Assembly (NCBI GenBank): GCA_037043015.1
Contig: CM073328.1
Span: forward strand, 545,409 to 609,408
Source of the DNA: Bryum argenteum
Lineage: Eukaryota > Streptophyta > Bryopsida > Bryales > Bryaceae
Direction: 5' to 3'
Length of the DNA stretch: 64,000 nt
Shown: positions 47,186-58,470 of the stretch, piece after piece
Numbering within the stretch: position 1 is the first letter of the stretch
Layout: each line of letters begins with the position of its first letter
Notes under the pieces: model-generated
The model's database searches: none
What the model saw: the letters and a program-made list of their open reading frames with translations, nothing else
Told to the model about the DNA's origin: nothing
Program-made: the position numbers and the translations under genes

Positions 47186-50134
47186 AAATATATCTTGCTA
47201 GAGTAGATTGTTTTGTTTTCATCACACTAGAAATAAATTGATGGTGATCCTATAGGTCTTCAAACTTATTATCTTTGCTTTTATTTGTTGTGTCATATCA
47301 AAAAATGGCATTTGAAAGTTGACTAAGTTCTTCTAGGCTTTGCCCATGCAACAAATTTTGAAGTAAACATTAACAAACCACGAGATCTCAAACTACAATG
47401 ACATATGTTTTAATTATTTTCCAATATCCACAAAGATCCTTTTAAAATACTAAACGCATCTTCTACTACAACGCGCCTACTACTCAACTTTCAGTTTTAA
47501 ACCATTCAATTGAGATTGACCTCTTCTCCCCATATATACCATATACAGTGTTCACGACCATAAACACAATAGATAGCCCTTCTCCCATAAGATAATTTGT
47601 ATAGCTTGTCATTGTATGTAAAATGTAACCTGTGTTTTGTAGTGGCTAGGCAGAACCATGTATGTCATAACACAAACGTGATTAGTTGAGTATGGCATTC
47701 CCAATGAAATATCAAGAAAACAATTGTGAAGGTTTACAACAACTTGATAATGTGTAGAATCCTTTGAACTTGTACTAGAAGTAATCTTTGACGATTAATT
47801 TACGTTTCTCTGTCAGCAAAGTGAGTGCTATCAATTACCTAAACAACTTGTAGTAGGCCGTAGAGTTCTTTAAATATTGGTTTTATTGTGTCATGCGTAG
47901 CTTAGTTGGCCAATTATTGCAAAGCTCAATATAACCTGTTGCAATCAAGTCTCCAAAGATGTAAGTGCCAGATGTGAGATGCTATGTGCCAGAAAATGGA
48001 AATCCCATAACGCAACCCATTTCAAGAAATAATTATGTCCTACACCAAAACTCAAAATCACTATATACAAATATACTACTGGAGATAGTGTTGCAATAAA
48101 TCCTTAAGTAAAGACAAGACTACAAGCGAAGGCCCCACTACAAGTAGAGGCCTCACTACAAGCAGCTTCACTAGAGTAAGAGCTTTGTTGTAAAGAGCTA
48201 CTACAAGCTTCGGTATAAAAATACAAGAGATATATTTATTTTGAAAATGGATGCAAAAGTACAACCGCCGAAAAGGTCACCTTTTCGGAGTGTAATTCAG
48301 CCCATGCGCGCTTGACTGCAGAGTTTGGCCCATGAGTGCTCAACTGATCGAGTCACGATCTAAGTTTTTTTCAACCACCTTGACTCTCTATTAGTTGCTG
48401 ACAATTAGATTGATAATACCACTTAAGGGTACACAGTGCTGATTAAATTTCTCAAAATCTATCTGATTTCCCCTACTTCAAACTTCAAATGTGTGGCAGC
48501 TGCAGGTTCGATAAAGAAAATTAAAGGAATTTTTTTCAACTTATTTACCTTAGGATAGCTAGCGGCAACTTAGTTTTTTTTTTTTCTTTCAAAGAACAAG
48601 CAAAAGAAAGCAATCTAAATATGGGGAATTATTCTATTCTAGGCATACAATGCACTTTTAAGAAAATTCATATCATGAAGTAGGGGAGGTATGCTATTAT
48701 TGGCATACAACACATTTATACCATAATTAGATACTCCATGATACCGGTTCCTCCATTGTCTCAACCTTCTCAAATTTCCGTTCCTTTTTAATTGATACCA
48801 ACCTTGCTTGTACTGAACAAATACATGTCCCTTATCTAATTATACCCAACCTTGCTTGCATCGAATGTACGTTACTTGACGTTACTAGGTCAATATATCT
48901 TATAGTGATAGGAAAACCAATGGTCATGTGTAAAGAGTCTTTTTGCCAAGTTTCTTGAACGTGAACTCTAAAAACGATTCTAGGATGATTGATCCATGAT
49001 GAGAGGCAAGCATTCCTTACTTGGCTGTAAGTGGACCCAACTCAATAGTGGAATCAAAGTCCATAGCGAGCTTTTCAATTTAAACCGTACTTAACTTTTT
49101 AAGTTTTAAGTCTTCTTAATTGTCTTACTTTGGAGCTATTCAGAGTTATTGTTACATTTTGTTACTAGACTATTCGCAAATTTGGTTGCTTACAAGAGTC
49201 ATGTCTTCAACAATTTAGAAGCTACATCCTACCAAATTTAAGGTGGCGAGCGGTTCTTTTGCTCTAACTTTATCATCATCCACCTTAGTTATGGTTCATA
49301 ACTCACAGTAGATTTTCTTGGAATCAGATGTTCACAAATTCGTCCCTGGATGGTCTTGGAAACATTCTTGATGCAATAAATGGATCTTTTATACTCAATA
49401 AGCTCACAACAATCCCAATATGCGTATCCGACAACCCTAGTTGGTGCTTTAGGGTCCTTGGAGACGAATAGAGGCAATCGCATAGCTTAAACATGGGTAG
49501 GTTATACTTGTTCCTACCACTCTTCTTGTATCTTTGATCTCAAGGAATCGCCTCTACTTGAGCATCTCATTTTAATATGAGATGATACCTTGTTGTGCTA
49601 CCGAATATTGTTATTGTCCTAATTGCTATCACAAAAGTAGAAACTAGCTCTAAAAGTGCCCGTCATAGTGACTTGTCTCTAGTGATGGAGAGTTCTTATT
49701 TGAATTTTGCTTTTAATGACATTTAGATTTATATTATATTTGTCATTTTTTCTCATTTGTATTTTTTGCTAGGATAAGCAATACTATAGCCTACTAGATT
49801 AGAAAAACTTTAGGGGAAAGTAACAAACATATTAATTTATTCCGATGTCATTAGAAGCACATGCAAAACATGCACTCTGCATCACTACAAACATCACTTT
49901 TAGTGCCATTATTTATAGTGTGCGTAACCTTGTTAACTATTTGAGAAAGTTTTCATATGATATATTTATCATTTTCAAAAGAAATTTCTTAGAATACAGA
50001 AAACATTCTCAACAATGACCTTTATCATTCTCCTATTCGATAAGGCTTTCTATAGTATGGCACTGATGGTACTAGTTCTTCCTAGCTTCTCGTTAATTGC
50101 ATCTACAAGCCCTTGGAGAGAAAGGATGTTGGTT

Positions 50135-51025
50135 AACCCCTAAACGACCAAAGCCTCCTATAAGGAGATCTGTGATTTCCGGCAGCCTAAATGAAGATGT
50201 TAAAAGTAATATTTTTGCCTAAGATTTTTAGTAGATGTTCCCTATAATACAAGGTGTATGAGGAAAATTTGCAAATATGCAAAGTTTTAGTTTTCAACCT
50301 TTGAGCCGGGAGAAAAAACTTCTAATTTTTACCCTTTTTTTAGATTTCTTTTTTTCTTTTTGAAATCTTTTCTTGATAGATTTTGTACGTAGGTTTCCAA
50401 GTGACCCAAGATGAAACTTTTACCAATCCTACAAGGGCACCCTTCAAGAATTACAAGAGCTAGATTCAAAGTTTTCTGTGATATTACAATTTTTCTTTCA
50501 AAATTTGCCAAAATTTGAAATTTTGGAATTTCTTTTGTCTTGAAATTCACAAACTCAAGAAGGTTATACATTTTTCCCCTAAATCATATACAATAAACGT
50601 GGTGCATGTTTTACCGAATCCTTGATTTCTACCTTCTTCTAGTAAATAAATTGCATGAAGGTTCAAAAAGCAAAATTAGTGTCTAAAATTTTGCATGGGC
50701 ATGCTCAATTTAGTTATATACATTGAGAAAAATATGAGCTAGATGTTTATGGTAATGAGCATCACGTTTTCCATTGCACAAAGTAGACTATGTTTGTTGG
50801 AAAAAAAGATTGCATCAACTTTGAATGTTACGATCAAACAAATAGCAAAGATCCAACTATTGAAATTTTAGCCACTACCTCTAATGGTAGTTCTCTTCAA
50901 GATCGTACGGTTGAAAGTTTCAAAAAAGTTTAAAAATTAATCTTATACTCCAAAGTTTACAAGGTGGTATGAAATTGCAATATTGGAGTTTGGAGCTCAC
51001 AAAACACTATGGTCGTTTATGGGTT
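50135..51025. mobile_element. 891-bp element with AACCCCTAAACGACC inverted ends
   Basis: The left end AACCCCTAAACGACCA and the complement of the right end AACCCATAAACGACCA differ at one position. The adjacent 9-mers ATGTTGGTT and AAGGTGGTT could be a decayed target duplication. No coding capacity is visible. Confidence 0.6.
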
Positions 51026-52489
51026 AAGGTGGTTTATCTCGTTAACCTCCTTACAAGTATAAGAAATTGTTGAGTAGAGGCACTATGTGGATTACAAATT
51101 AGAAGCTACAAGCGGGATTTGAGTGATAGTGCAAGAATCGGATTAGAGGAAAGATTGGTGAGGCAAGAATACTCTATCTAATAGGCAAGTTCAACTATAA
51201 TTAAATTATCTAAAGAATTATCAAACCTTATAATAAGAAGCCTTCATGTCAAAAAGTGAAAAAATCATTCGCAAACCTGTTAAAATTCATACGTTTGCCA
51301 ACTCCACTCTGCTCTCGCCCTCCTCTTACTCTACTTCCACCCCACCCATGTCGACACTCGCTCCTTCTGAAACCGTATCGTAGTCTCTACTTGCAGCAAA
51401 CCACTTTAGCTGATAGGGAATTAGAAAACACCATTTATCAAAGCATGTAAGTTTAAGAGAGTCGCTTTCAACTCCATCATTTTTCACTTTGTTGCTAGTT
51501 TGTACTCTCCTTGTGAGAACGGGATTGATTTTGCATTGCAAGAAACGGGATTGAATTTGCGTTGCAAGAAAAGGACACGCATAGTATGCAGTACTTAAAT
51601 CAGACTAGTCGGTATTTTGTCTTCCATGGCACTCTAGAGTGCGTATATTAATTTGCAGCTACTTAATGTCATTGTTATATTGCGTCCGGCGAGAAAGTGA
51701 TTGAGCAGCTCTCTATTGGTTGGGAGAACATAAAAAATTGGACTAGAACGCTAAGTTAACTATTCCTTATGTTACTTTCTACAAACCATTGTGTTTCTTC
51801 TTGTGACCATCTCAAAAGCTTGCTTTCATCATTTTTAATTAATGTTGTAATTGATAGTGCAATTCCTTCAAAAGTAGGCAAGTTTAGATCTTGCTAATAA
51901 ATTTTGTGTAGTGAAATGTATTCTAGTCAAGCTCCCATAACCAAGATGCTTTGATGATAACTTCTTGAAATCTTGAAACTTCCACAAGCTCAAACAAGCA
52001 AATTGTGCTCAACACAAACCTTCCATGCATCAATATGTCACTAATGATCCTTAAACTCAGAATTGGCATAATCTTTCTAAAAGCTCATGCTTAAATCTCA
52101 TACTTTCGTATCATGTGCAAATTGTGTATCGGCGACTTGTTTCTAAATATTGTTCTATATAAATTATGAGAAGATAAGGGTAAATCATTCTGTCCTATTC
52201 GAAAGAATGAGAAATTACAGTCTTGACTTGATAAATGTTGAAAAAGCCGTCCAATGGCGAATTCACAAATAAATCTATTATTCAACACCCACATGTCCAA
52301 CTGGTTTATCACATACGGATCCAGGCATGTAAACCCTCAGAATCCCATGCTTTCGCTTCTCTAACATGACATGTAAACTCCAGATAAAATACAATCACTT
52401 CGAACTAACTCCAATCGAAAGAAGCCAATAGCCATGAGACTAATGTTGATGATATCAGAGGGAGTCCATGAACTCCACCCATGAACAAA

Positions 52490-54910
52490 AACTCTTCCAA
52501 CTGCATCATAGCCATCGCACAAAAAGCCGCTGCTGTATAACGAGGTAGAATTTACTCATGACAAACCTAGACTGCTATCGCCTGGCCGCCAGAAGTGTCG
52601 AAAAGTAACCGGATGGCACACGGCCCGAATACCATCGATACCAAGCATTTACTCCATGGACGCCGCGTGGCGCTGACTCTTGCCTGGCTGCTCATACATC
52701 CATGGCGCTACCCCGTATCCGCCGTGGCAATCACCAACAATAGCTGAGAAACATCTCCAACCAACCACCCACCTCACCGGAAGATAACACCCACGGTAAC
52801 GAAACTCTCTCCCGCAACAATGGTACCATACATGTCACCGAGAAGGGTTGCACACACCCCCTGTCACGGCCTCCACACCTTCAACTGCCACTCAATTGCA
52901 ATCGCTCCAATTCCTGCCATCAAGTGGGCGTTCCTACTGCTAGTACGACTCCGGACTGGTAGCGGCAAGCAGAATCCCGGATCAGCACTTATCCGGGACC
53001 GCACCCGTTGCCGTACAATAAACGAGACAAATAATACGCAGACTACACATTCCTGCCCACGACGACAGACACCGAACCAACAAGCCGCAGGCATACAACA
53101 ATCATTCAATCATATGCGATGCAACGACTCCGCGGCACGAGACTCAGTTTCATAAAAATTGCCGCAACGGGCTTCATTACGTTAAAGGAGAGAACTCAAA
53201 AATAGAGACAATCAGAGCTGCCACGAACACTGCCATCTCCTGTCGAGGACCCAAGTCTGCCTCTGCCGTGCTTGCTGCAGGTACACCGAGCACGCACAGA
53301 CCGAGAAAAAATCTAGAGCCGCCCTCACAACCGCCAGACACGCACAGCACTGCTGTGCCAACCCCAACTGCACTATTCACTTCTTCTTGGCCGCGGCCTT
53401 GGTCACCTTGGCACCGGTCGGCTCCTTCTTCTCCACAGCCTTGATAACTCCCACAGCCACCGTCTGCCTCATGTCACGCACGGCGAAACGACCCAGAGGG
53501 GGGTACTCGGCGAACGTCTCCACCGTCATGGGCTTGGTCGGAATCATCTTCACGAACCCGGCGTCTCCGTTCTTCAAGAACTTGGGCTCCTTCTCGAGCT
53601 CCTTGCCCGATCGCCTGTCCACCTTCGTCAAGATCTCGGCGAACTTCACAGCGATGTGGGAAGTGTGGCAGTCCAGCACCGGCGCGTAACCGTTGCCGAT
53701 CTGTCCGGGGTGGTTCATGATGATGACCTGCGCCGTGAAGTTGGCAGCCTCCTTGGCGGGGTCGTTCTTCGAGTCCGAAGCCACGTATCCTCTCTTCAGG
53801 TCCTTCACCGCCACGTTCTTCACGTTGAATCCCACGTTGTCTCCTGGGTGCGCCTCGGGCATCGACTCGTGGTGCATCTCCACGGACTTCACCTCAGTCG
53901 TCAGTCCCGTCGGTGCGAAGCACACCAACATACCGGGCTTGATGACTCCCGTCTCCACACGTCCCACCGGCACAGTTCCAATGCCTCCAATCTTGTAGAC
54001 ATCCTGAAGGGGCAGACGCAGGGGCTTGTCGGACGGCCTCTTGGGCTCCGACACGTTGTCCAAAGCCTCCAGCAGGGTGGGGCCCTTGTACCAGTCCAGG
54101 TTGCTCGACCTCTCGATCATGTTGTCACCCTCGAACCCGGAAATGGGCACGAACGGGATCTTGTCGGGGTTGTATCCCACCTTCTTCAGGTACGCGGACA
54201 CCTCCTTGCTGATCTCCTCGAAACGGGCCTTGCTGTACTTCGGGGTGGTCGCGTCCATCTGCACAATCATCCCCACGTATTCAGCACACATCCCTCGACC
54301 ATCCAACACATCCGAATCATCCGCCCTCTACACCATCCCACATCTACCCGAACCACACCACCCCCATTTCTAACCTCCCACCCGACAAGACTCCCCATCT
54401 ACGACTGCAAACGGCAAATCAATCCAAACACGCATTCGGCCCCCTCACCTTGTTGCAGCAGCAGATCATCTGCTTCACTCCCAGGGTGAACGCCAACAAA
54501 GCGTGCTCGCGGGTCTGCCCGTCCTTCGAGATACCGGCCTCGAAACCTCCGGTCGTCGAGTCGATGATCAGCACGGCGCAGTCAGCCTGCGACGTTCCCG
54601 TAATCATGTTCTTGATGAAATCACGATGTCCGGGGGCGTCGATCACGGTGCAGTAGTACTTCACGGTCTCGAACTTCCACAGGGCGATATCGATCGTGAT
54701 ACCACGCTCGCGCTCGGCCTTCAGCTTGTCCAACACCCACGCGTACTTGAACGAACGCTTGTTCATCTCGGCCGCCTCCTTCTCGAAACGCTCGATCACA
54801 CGCTTGTCGATTCCTCCCAACTTGTAGATAAGGTGGCCCGTGGTCGTCGACTTTCCGGAGTCGACATGGCCGATAACCACGATGTTGATATGAACCTTCT
54901 CCTTACCCAT
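52490..54910 (-). repeat. right arm of 2.42-kb inverted duplication
   Basis: This is the inverted counterpart of 41809-44228. It contains the intact EF-1alpha copy B and its 3' flank. Identity stops abruptly at 52490, where the flank diverges after GTTGGAAGAGTT. Confidence 0.9.
53377..54910 (-). CDS. EF1A: elongation factor EF-1alpha, intact copy B
   Basis: Minus-strand exons 54910-54449 and 54258-53377 give 447 aa. Domain 1 carries the GTP-binding motifs GHVDSGKS (14-21), DAPGH (91-95) and NKMD (153-156), the last split after NK by the single coding intron. Domains 2 and 3 follow, and the protein ends in a basic [17 protein letters not shown] tail. This cytosolic GTPase brings aminoacyl-tRNA to the ribosomal A site. 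The GC-rich codon use is that of a highly expressed gene. A leader intron (54921-55320) precedes the start codon. The gene is convergent with copy A across an 8.26-kb spacer, and the arms are nearly identical. This copy has no defect. Confidence 0.97.
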
Positions 54911-54920
54911 CTTGGATAAT

Positions 54921-55320
54921 CTGCAAACACCGACCACCACACCTCAGTCCCGAACACCAGCAGCTACGCCACACACACCCCCCGCCCCCATTTCAACTCC
55001 CACACGCAGACTCGGAGCGCCCCGGCGGCTCAGGGAAAACCCTAAATTTCTCCCTGAGCCGCGCCACACCGGTCCGTCGAAAAGACAGACACAACCCCCT
55101 CAAGTCGTAGAACTTGAAGTCCGCACCACCCGCGGTGAGCAAAAACCCTACCTCCCAGCTTACCCTACTAGAAATTTAAAAACACAACTCTACTGCATGC
55201 AGACATCGCTCTAGCAACCCGTCTAGCCCACCGTGGAAAACGAAGCAAAAAAAATCGCACGCAATACAGAACCTCGCACCCTCAGCGTCAATGCGTCATG
55301 AGCATTGCAATGTAGCGTAC
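54921..55320 (-). other. EF-1alpha copy B leader intron
   Basis: On the minus strand the donor is TTCAG|GTACG and the acceptor TTTGCAG|ATTATCCAAG just before the ATG. A telo-box AAACCCTAA is at 55037-55045 and a partial one near 55143. Only the 80-100 bp nearest the ATG, plus a few blocks such as GAGCCGCCGGGGCGC, match the copy A leader intron. Confidence 0.7.
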
Positions 55321-55419
55321 CTGAAGGCGAAAGGCAATCGGTGATGAAGAGCTCCAAAGAGAGGCGGCAGCGGAGAGAACGCTCGCTGAGAGCTCTCAAG
55401 TCAAAGTGGCCGAGCTTAG

Positions 55420-55487
55420 CTTCAGCGCTGCCTCTTCAAGGGCCCCTCCGTTCGCCCCCGCCGTCCGATCTCCCATCCAACGGCCGC
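55420..55487 (-). promoter_or_regulatory. conserved promoter block, EF-1alpha copy B
   Basis: Counterpart of the block at 41297-41372, read on the minus strand: CCGTTGGATG, GATCGGACGGC and CCCTTGAAGAGGCAGCGC. Confidence 0.6.
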
Positions 55488-55659
55488 CCGCCACTTCCCG
55501 CTCGGTTTCCGACCCCGTTCCCCGCGCAGTCCGGAAGCAGTTCTGACCTAATGTGGACACATCGACGCTCCTCCTCGCCTCCCTTTTTCGTTTTTTCGTG
55601 CGCCGCCCCCCTGCTGCCCCCTCACTGCTTTTTTCCTCCAAACCATCTACCTTGGGCTG

Positions 55660-56748
55660 TTTGATGTTAACCCTTAACCACCCAATCGACCATTTTTGAG
55701 TCGGAAGTATTACTTTGAAGGGTTGTTGCACCCTTTAAAACTTGAAATTCTAAGAATCATATCCAATCTACACTATTTTATTTAAGTTCGTGGCTTCGTG
55801 GCTTCAAACACAAATAGCGGAAACAAAAATCCTTCGGCCATTCTTAGGGAGTAAACTTTGAAGGCCAAGGTGAGGACCAATCAAGTCACACTATTGGTAT
55901 GAGGTCAAAGTGCCCAACTTCAAAAAATTAGGGCAAGGCCAAATGACCGTGCAAATGTTTCTTATCATAATCTACTAGTATAGTTCTAGTGTGCCCTTGC
56001 GGCGTTGCCATAGCCACTTATATATTTTGACCGTATCCCTCTTGCTTTCTACTAGACCTAAAATTAGGTCATTTTTGTGATTTCTAGTGATTTCCGAAAG
56101 ATATGGAAAAACTTGACTTGTAATTTCTTAATGCAGAAGTAGCCACTTTGTGATCTTAGTGAAACTATGAAGGGTCGTTACAACTACAAAGACAAAGGTT
56201 GAAAATTTGGTGAGTAATAAGTTGAGTGCAACGTATGTGTTGTTTTATTACAAGCCTTACAACACTATAATGACATTTTATTTCTCCATAGGAAGTTGTT
56301 AGGTACCAATGTATCAACACATTTATAAACTAGTATACCCTTGAGCCCCAATATTCCATTATCAAATTTTCTTTACAATGGCAAGTAGGGTGTGGGGTCA
56401 CCCCTAAGTCTCTTAGTTGTCCTTATCCAAATCAAAACTAGTATGCCTCCGCGGCGTTGCCACCCTCATACAAATAATTTCCAATATTTCTCGGGACATA
56501 GATACTTGGAAATTCAATATCTCAAGAACCGTTCGCCGGAAATTGCGATCGGAGCATTGTAGACACCTCTACAAAAAAAAATGTTACTTGCAACGACACC
56601 TCATTGACTACAATCCAATCGGCGGTCCCCAATATCATAGTGTTACTCACTCTCACACACACACACAAAAAAAAACAACATGCCTCAAATAATAAATATA
56701 GGCTTTTGTATCAACAATTATAATGAGCTACATGGAAGATGGTAGTTG
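55660..56748. other. gene-free AT-rich spacer
   Basis: One copy of the AACCCTTAA terminal motif lies at about 55670, without a visible partner. Two similar short segments with (T/C)GCCNTTGCGGCGTTGCCA-like words occur near 55995 and 56442. No gene is seen. Confidence 0.45.
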
Positions 56749-56761
56749 TAGATGGTCTCTT

Positions 56762-57123
56762 AGGCACCACAGGCCTTGGCTTGGTGGTTAGGACTCATGG
56801 CCCCTAATGAGGAGGTCGAGGGTTCTACTCCCCATGCCGGCATGGTGCTCACCACTATAGTCCACCCAACTATTGTGGGGGGGTCCTTGGACCTTGTTGT
56901 ATAGGTACCTCAAAGCCCTTTGGAGGGATACTACGTCAAGAATCTTCAAGGCATTAGTAACTAGGTAGAAACTAGCGTAGTTATAGTGTTCACCCTCGAG
57001 AGGGGGAAGTAGTATTGTTCCAATTTCCCCTTGTCACGTGGCCATTGGAATATTAGCATTACGAACGGACACTTCATTCACGTCGGCCCCTTAGAAAGGA
57101 ATCGGAGTTCCTATCCGTCTATC
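56762..57123 (+). mobile_element. tRNA-derived SINE, full length
   Basis: The A box TGGCTTGGTGGT is at 56777-56788 and the B box GGTTCTACTCC at 56821-56831, in tRNA-like spacing. The body matches the minus-strand copy at 6729-7089 over its whole length, and the element ends in a short CTATC-type tail. A perfect 13-bp duplication TAGATGGTCTCTT flanks it at 56749-56761 and 57124-57136, so this insertion is fairly recent. Confidence 0.92.
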
Positions 57124-57639
57124 TAGATGGTCTCTTTCTTATTTACCTTGATTCTCAAGAGTCACTTCAAAATTATATTGCACATTTTAATTAATTCTAA
57201 TACTCTTAACGGGGCGAACGAGTTGTATTAGGTGTGCAGCCTATCTCTTTGATTTGACAACCTTAAAGGTTGTTATTTCGGGCGTGTTGAGGTGATTGTG
57301 TTGGCAAACGGGGCGGATGAGTTATCTCGGGCGGGTGGCGTATTTGTCCGGTTTGAGAACCTTGGTGATGGCCCTTACCAAACTGGAATGTTGCTAAGAG
57401 TTTAAAAGAATATGAATTGTTTTAGCATGCTTACAAGTTGTTTTAACATCATCGTATCAACTCATATGAATATGAATTGTTGTATTACAAGTTGTATTAC
57501 ATGCTTACAAATTGTTTTAACATCATCGTATCAACTCAAATATAAGTGACATTTAAAGAAGTAACTTTTTGAACTCGTTTTTTACTCGAGAGTTGTTTTT
57601 TTAATGGCTAATTATAGTAAGATTCCTTGTCAACACGTT

Positions 57640-58470
57640 AATATGACCGAGAGTGCGTTCATTGTGACATGTTTTACGTTTTAATGTGTTACTGAAAACG
57701 CAATAGCAAATCCTACGTGGAATGCCTGCTGACTTGGACTAGATTCGTGGAGGATAGGGTTGACGTAAAACGTAGTGTTTAGGATTTAGGGGGTGTCAAT
57801 AGTGACTTGCGTGTTTTAAGTGACCTTAACTGTGTTAATTAATGTTTCAAATAATGTGTTTACATAGCTGACATGGCAAGCGGTTTATAGGCTAAGGCTG
57901 ACATGTCGGCTAGAGTTTGAAGAGGTCTACATCCTATAGGTGTCATTAGTGACGCGCGCGTCTAAAGTTACATAAACTGCATGAAACTGTGTTACAAATA
58001 ATGTATTCACATAGCTGACGTATTAAGCTTGCGTGGAGGCTATGGCTAACGTGTTAAGCTTGCGTGGAGGCCCTGGCTGAAGTGGCGACTAGAGTTTGAC
58101 TTGGTCAACATCCTAGAGGTGCCAGTAGTGACGTGCGTGTTTCAAGTGACATAAATTGCGTTAATCCGTGTTTTGAAAAAACGCATTGGCATAGCTGACG
58201 TGGAACGTGTATGTGGCAGCATGGCTGATGTAGATTGTAAGGGTTTGATCCAGTCAACCTGTTAGGATGTGTCAAAAGTGACAAGCGCGTTTCCATTGAC
58301 ATATGTTGTGTTTATTTGTGTTTCCGGTGAGATAATGTGCGTGAACTGTATTTGAGGAAACACATGAATATAGCTCACCAGCACGCTATTGTTGACGTTG
58401 ATTGTAGGGTATCATTGGGTCAGCATCTTAGGGTGGCGTCGACTGGAACTCGTGCGTTTCTAGTGACAGA
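57640..58470. repeat. degenerate satellite-like array, period about 150-180 bp
   Basis: Five related segments start near 57790, 57938, 58118, 58269 and 58435. Each has a TGTCA(A/T)(T/A)AGTGAC...GCG(C/T)GT core followed by a TTTCAAGTGACAT-like word. The intervening parts share CATAGCTGACGT and GCTAGAGTTTGA(A/C). The copies are strongly diverged. Confidence 0.65.

Larger units (their letters stand above)
44229..52489. other. 8.26-kb repeat-rich spacer between the EF-1alpha arms
   Basis: No gene is supported in the spacer. It contains C-rich short repeats (CCCCAAGACCC words, 44805-44870), a minisatellite at 46019-46440, two elements with AACCC(C/T)TAAA ends, and a diverged copy near 49.78 kb of the repeat seen at 0.14-0.35 kb. 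A short minus frame at 49289-49483 (64 codons) has no recognisable features. Confidence 0.6.

Noticed and set aside
49289-49483. 64-codon minus frame that looks somewhat protein-like
   Set aside because: Too short, no ATG-supported context or neighbouring exon, and lies in repeat-rich spacer.
56762-56840. Functional tRNA gene
   Set aside because: The A and B boxes are present, but no acceptor or anticodon stems can be folded and the sequence continues as a 362-bp element with TSDs, so it is a SINE head.
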